A stretch of 9,149 bases of DNA from Balneolales bacterium (GTDB lineage: Bacteria > Bacteroidota > Rhodothermia > Balneolales > Natronogracilivirgulaceae). Position numbers and translations under genes: made by a program. Positions 6,928 to 9,149 of this stretch are shown here, piece by piece (position 1 is the first letter of the stretch; each line of letters opens with the position of its first letter). The notes below the pieces were generated by a model that saw only the letters and a program-made list of their open reading frames with translations, did not search any database and was not told where the DNA came from. The stretch is taken from NCBI GenBank assembly GCA_007116685.1, contig SKIC01000011.1, positions 1-9,149 of the forward strand, read 5' to 3'.

Positions 6928-7110
6928 TTATTTCTTACTTCTGAGCTTGTAGATACCGAAAAATCCTCCGGCAATGACCAGCAAACTAAGTCCTCCAAGT
7001 GGTGCCTGTGGAGGTGGTTGGGGTAAACCCGGTTGTGCAAATGCTGTACCTGCAACCACCAGACTAATGAAAAGAACTATACTAACAAGGAACATTATTT
7101 TAGTTTTCAT
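6928..7110 (-). CDS. PID-CTERM-like mini-protein (signal peptide, Pro-rich spacer, membrane sorting tail)
   Basis: A 60-residue protein with the tripartite C-terminal sorting design. Residues 1-25 are a signal peptide ending AGTAFA. Residues 26-36 are a Pro/Gln-rich spacer (QPGLPQPPPQA). PLGG at 37-40 is followed by a hydrophobic segment (about 41-54, LSLLVIAGGFFGIY) and a basic tail KLRSKK. Small Bacteroidota proteins of this layout with a P-I-D-G-G-type motif are called PID-CTERM; here the motif reads P-L-G-G, so the Asp is missing. Their function is not established. AAGGA lies six bases before the ATG, a good ribosome site. It starts nine bases after the stop of the FISUMP/T9SS gene, so the two are almost certainly co-transcribed, and a hairpin terminator follows. 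Once processed, almost nothing but the Pro-rich stub would remain outside the membrane segment. Confidence 0.75.
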   Translation of the reverse strand: MKTKIMFLVSIVLFISLVVAGTAFAQPGLPQPPPQAPLGGLSLLVIAGGFFGIYKLRSKK

Positions 7111-7119
7111 GAGGTATCC

Positions 7120-9149
7120 TTACTTAATTAGAGTCATTTTTTTGTTTAAAACTGTAGTGCTTGCTTGCAGTCGATATATGTACACGCCGCTTGCCAGATT
7201 GGAGGCATCAAATGTTACACTGTGTGAACCTGCATTTTGAGAGGTATTTACCAAAGTTGCTACACGCTGACCCTGAATGTTGAACACTTCTAAACGCACA
7301 TCCGATTGTTGAGGCAAATCATAATTGATTTGAGTTGTTGGATTGAACGGATTTGGATAATTCTGATTTAATGCGAATTCTTTAGGAAGCTCACTTCCGA
7401 TACCAGGTGCATCCGTTGTGGTCTGACTCAATGTTAGAGAGAACCTCGTTTCATTCCGTTCATCTCCTTCTGATGCCGTAAACTGATACCAGGCATCACT
7501 TCGTAAATCCACACTTACTCCCGTTAACTCATCGTTAAAAACCAGATTAATGTGCTCGGGAATACTTTCAAGACCTTCCCACTCGAGCGTGAAGCTACCG
7601 GAGAAATTTGAGAGTTCCAGACTCATAGGAATGGTCACCACATCAAAATCAAGTGGTTGCGATTCCTGAGCTTTGTGGACGTATTCACCATTACGCTCAC
7701 CAATAAAGGAGAGATTTGCATATTGTTGGCTTAGTGGCGAAAGTTTACTCAAATCCATTCTATCCCAACCCTGAGATGCATCTTCGGAAAGGAATAGAGA
7801 AATGGCACGATCTACTTTTGTAGCATTAGTTTCAGAATCTTCACCAATCAGACTGAAGATTAGATTCATATCCTGACTTTCACTAACTCCATAGAAAGTA
7901 GCTGCATTTTCAGTACGTGCGCTTTCGGGGAATGTAAAGGACTCTGCATCGTTATTCTCGATGAAAAATCCTTGCCAGGCGGCAATGGTGTTACTCCCTG
8001 AAAAATTTACTACCTGATACGTTTCTTCAGCAGAATTGTATATCTGTGCCGCATTTTGGATTCCCGAATTCTCTAGTGAAGAAGCAGTAATGTTAGAAGC
8101 GAACGGATTTCCTACTAGATTCCAAACACCACTTTCTAAAGGTACAGTGATGTCATTATTTGGTGTTACTCCGCTAATGGATAAATTAAACCCATCTAAA
8201 GGGACGCTAACATCAGCATCATTATCATAAAAATACCATAAGAAGCCATTTCCAATAGAGAATTCCGTATCGAAATTCTCTGGTGCTATCCAGCCACCTT
8301 CCTCAGTTTCTGAGTCATAAGTAGAAGGATCAAAAGTGAAAAGATTCGAACCCAAAGCCTCTAAGTCGCCTGTAAAATCTGAATAAAAGGCATTGGCGCC
8401 GGGAATTCCAGATACCTGATTCTGCCCTGCCAGATCGGATACAGTAATACCATAAAATGGTATAGATAACATTCTCCAGCCAGCACCATCGGTATCATTG
8501 AATTGCAATGATGTGGTTTCGTTGTCTTGAACTTGGACGCAGCGTACGGCGAGGCCTAAATTTTTGGTTGGCGAATTTCTGTTCACACCACCTTCGGCAA
8601 CTGACAATACTCTCCTAAATGCATTTGAAGATGATGACTCTGAAGATGTCCATAAGTGAGTAACTCTGCCTAATCCCTCGAAATCATTAGCTGGATCACC
8701 GAAGCCCCCCCCTGCAAAACGCACACTCGTTCCTCTTGTTGAAAAACCGGATTTATTTGTAGCTGATGAATTATTAGCAAGCTCATTCATATTTCTTGGA
8801 TGTAGATAAAAGTTATTATCTAATCCAGATGTTGACCTTAATTTATTGCCTACTCCTTCGGTTCTTCCACGTGTAAAGTTTGTCAGGTTTAAATCGGTTG
8901 CGGGCATGCCAAGAGACTCCTCCATTGACTTAAAATCATCATCTGTAGGCACGTCCCATCCCGGTGGACAAATTCCACGCTCATCAGCTACTGCAAACCA
9001 GTTATATAATAATCCACGATTAAAAACCTTTGCATCTTCCAAACCATCATTACCGTGAACAGAAAAAGCACCAGTACTCAAATTACCCCACTCTTCATTA
9101 TCAGTGACATTAGGGATTTCATCCCCATTCCTGTAATGAGTAGCTCTCA
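7120..9149 (-). CDS. FISUMP-domain protein with T9SS sorting signal, 5' end outside window
   Basis: The reading frame is open to the right edge (first whole codon at 9147-9145), so the TTG at 9081 is internal and the gene begins outside the window. 675 residues are visible. Residues 1 to about 207 are most of a FISUMP domain: RATHYRNGDEIPNVTDN, GLLYNWFAVADERGICPPGW, DVPTDDDF, FRRVLSV, then NLGLAVRCV. Residues about 220-585 form an adhesin-like beta-rich region with GWRMLSIPFYG, GFLWYFYDND and NLVGNPFASN motifs, a module often seen in T9SS cargo of Balneolaceae-like bacteria. Residues about 588-675 are the T9SS type A sorting domain (FALNQNYPNPFNPTT...KKMTLIK). It is probably a surface or secreted protein; no enzymatic role can be read. 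Its FISUMP domain is paralogous to the one in the beta-helix protein. A PID-CTERM-like gene follows nine bases after the stop. Confidence 0.88.
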   Translation of the reverse strand, partial: RATHYRNGDEIPNVTDNEEWGNLSTGAFSVHGNDGLEDAKVFNRGLLYNWFAVADERGICPPGWDVPTDDDFKSMEESLGMPATDLNLTNFTRGRTEGVGNKLRSTSGLDNNFYLHPRNMNELANNSSATNKSGFSTRGTSVRFAGGGFGDPANDFEGLGRVTHLWTSSESSSSNAFRRVLSVAEGGVNRNSPTKNLGLAVRCVQVQDNETTSLQFNDTDGAGWRMLSIPFYGITVSDLAGQNQVSGIPGANAFYSDFTGDLEALGSNLFTFDPSTYDSETEEGGWIAPENFDTEFSIGNGFLWYFYDNDADVSVPLDGFNLSISGVTPNNDITVPLESGVWNLVGNPFASNITASSLENSGIQNAAQIYNSAEETYQVVNFSGSNTIAAWQGFFIENNDAESFTFPESARTENAATFYGVSESQDMNLIFSLIGEDSETNATKVDRAISLFLSEDASQGWDRMDLSKLSPLSQQYANLSFIGERNGEYVHKAQESQPLDFDVVTIPMSLELSNFSGSFTLEWEGLESIPEHINLVFNDELTGVSVDLRSDAWYQFTASEGDERNETRFSLTLSQTTTDAPGIGSELPKEFALNQNYPNPFNPTTQINYDLPQQSDVRLEVFNIQGQRVATLVNTSQNAGSHSVTFDASNLASGVYIYRLQASTTVLNKKMTLIK

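Noticed and set aside
1..9149. CRISPR arrays, tRNA/rRNA genes, insertion sequences, phage or toxin-antitoxin modules
   Set aside because: No regularly spaced repeats, cloverleaf-like sequences, terminal inverted repeats or transposase/integrase motifs were seen on either strand.

Overview
The window looks like part of a polysaccharide-utilisation region from an AT-rich member of the Bacteroidota/Balneolota/Rhodothermota group, most like a marine Balneolaceae-type organism. The clues are two proteins ending in type IX secretion (T9SS) sorting domains of the NPFNPTT...KMTLIK style, two FISUMP domains, a PID-CTERM-like mini-protein, a lipoprotein-type S1 sulfatase and a galactose-centred enzyme set. 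The taxonomy is an inference from protein style; there is no rRNA gene or other taxonomic marker here.

Left part (1-3320), the sugar-processing cluster. The N-terminus of a secreted GH2 beta-galactosidase-like protein runs off the left edge on the minus strand. Next comes galM (aldose 1-epimerase), also on minus, and then a divergent plus-strand S1 sulfatase closed by a strong intrinsic terminator. Each of the three genes has, just upstream, a LacI/GalR-type operator fitting TGTTAnCGnTAmCA. At least two of these operators sit directly after a recognisable sigma70-like promoter, and the third follows a -10-like box. This points to one sugar-responsive repressor controlling all three genes. The regulator gene is not in the window.

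Middle (3190-3915) is about 0.7 kb with no recognisable gene, bounded by a strong terminator at the sulfatase end and a weaker hairpin at the other end.

Right part (3916-9149), minus strand, is the surface-protein cluster. A 5'-truncated FISUMP/T9SS protein enters from the right edge. Nine bases later comes a 60-residue PID-CTERM-like protein, followed by a two-tier hairpin terminator. Then comes a 949-residue secreted protein made of a parallel beta-helix, a carboxypeptidase-regulatory-like domain, a FISUMP domain and a T9SS signal. The two FISUMP/T9SS proteins are clearly paralogous over their FISUMP regions.

Working model (inference): the surface beta-helix protein binds or cuts a galactose-containing, probably sulfated, polysaccharide. 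The lipoprotein sulfatase removes sulfate, the secreted beta-galactosidase releases galactose, and GalM equilibrates its anomers for catabolism. No SusC/SusD pair, transporter or regulator is visible, so the locus is incomplete here.
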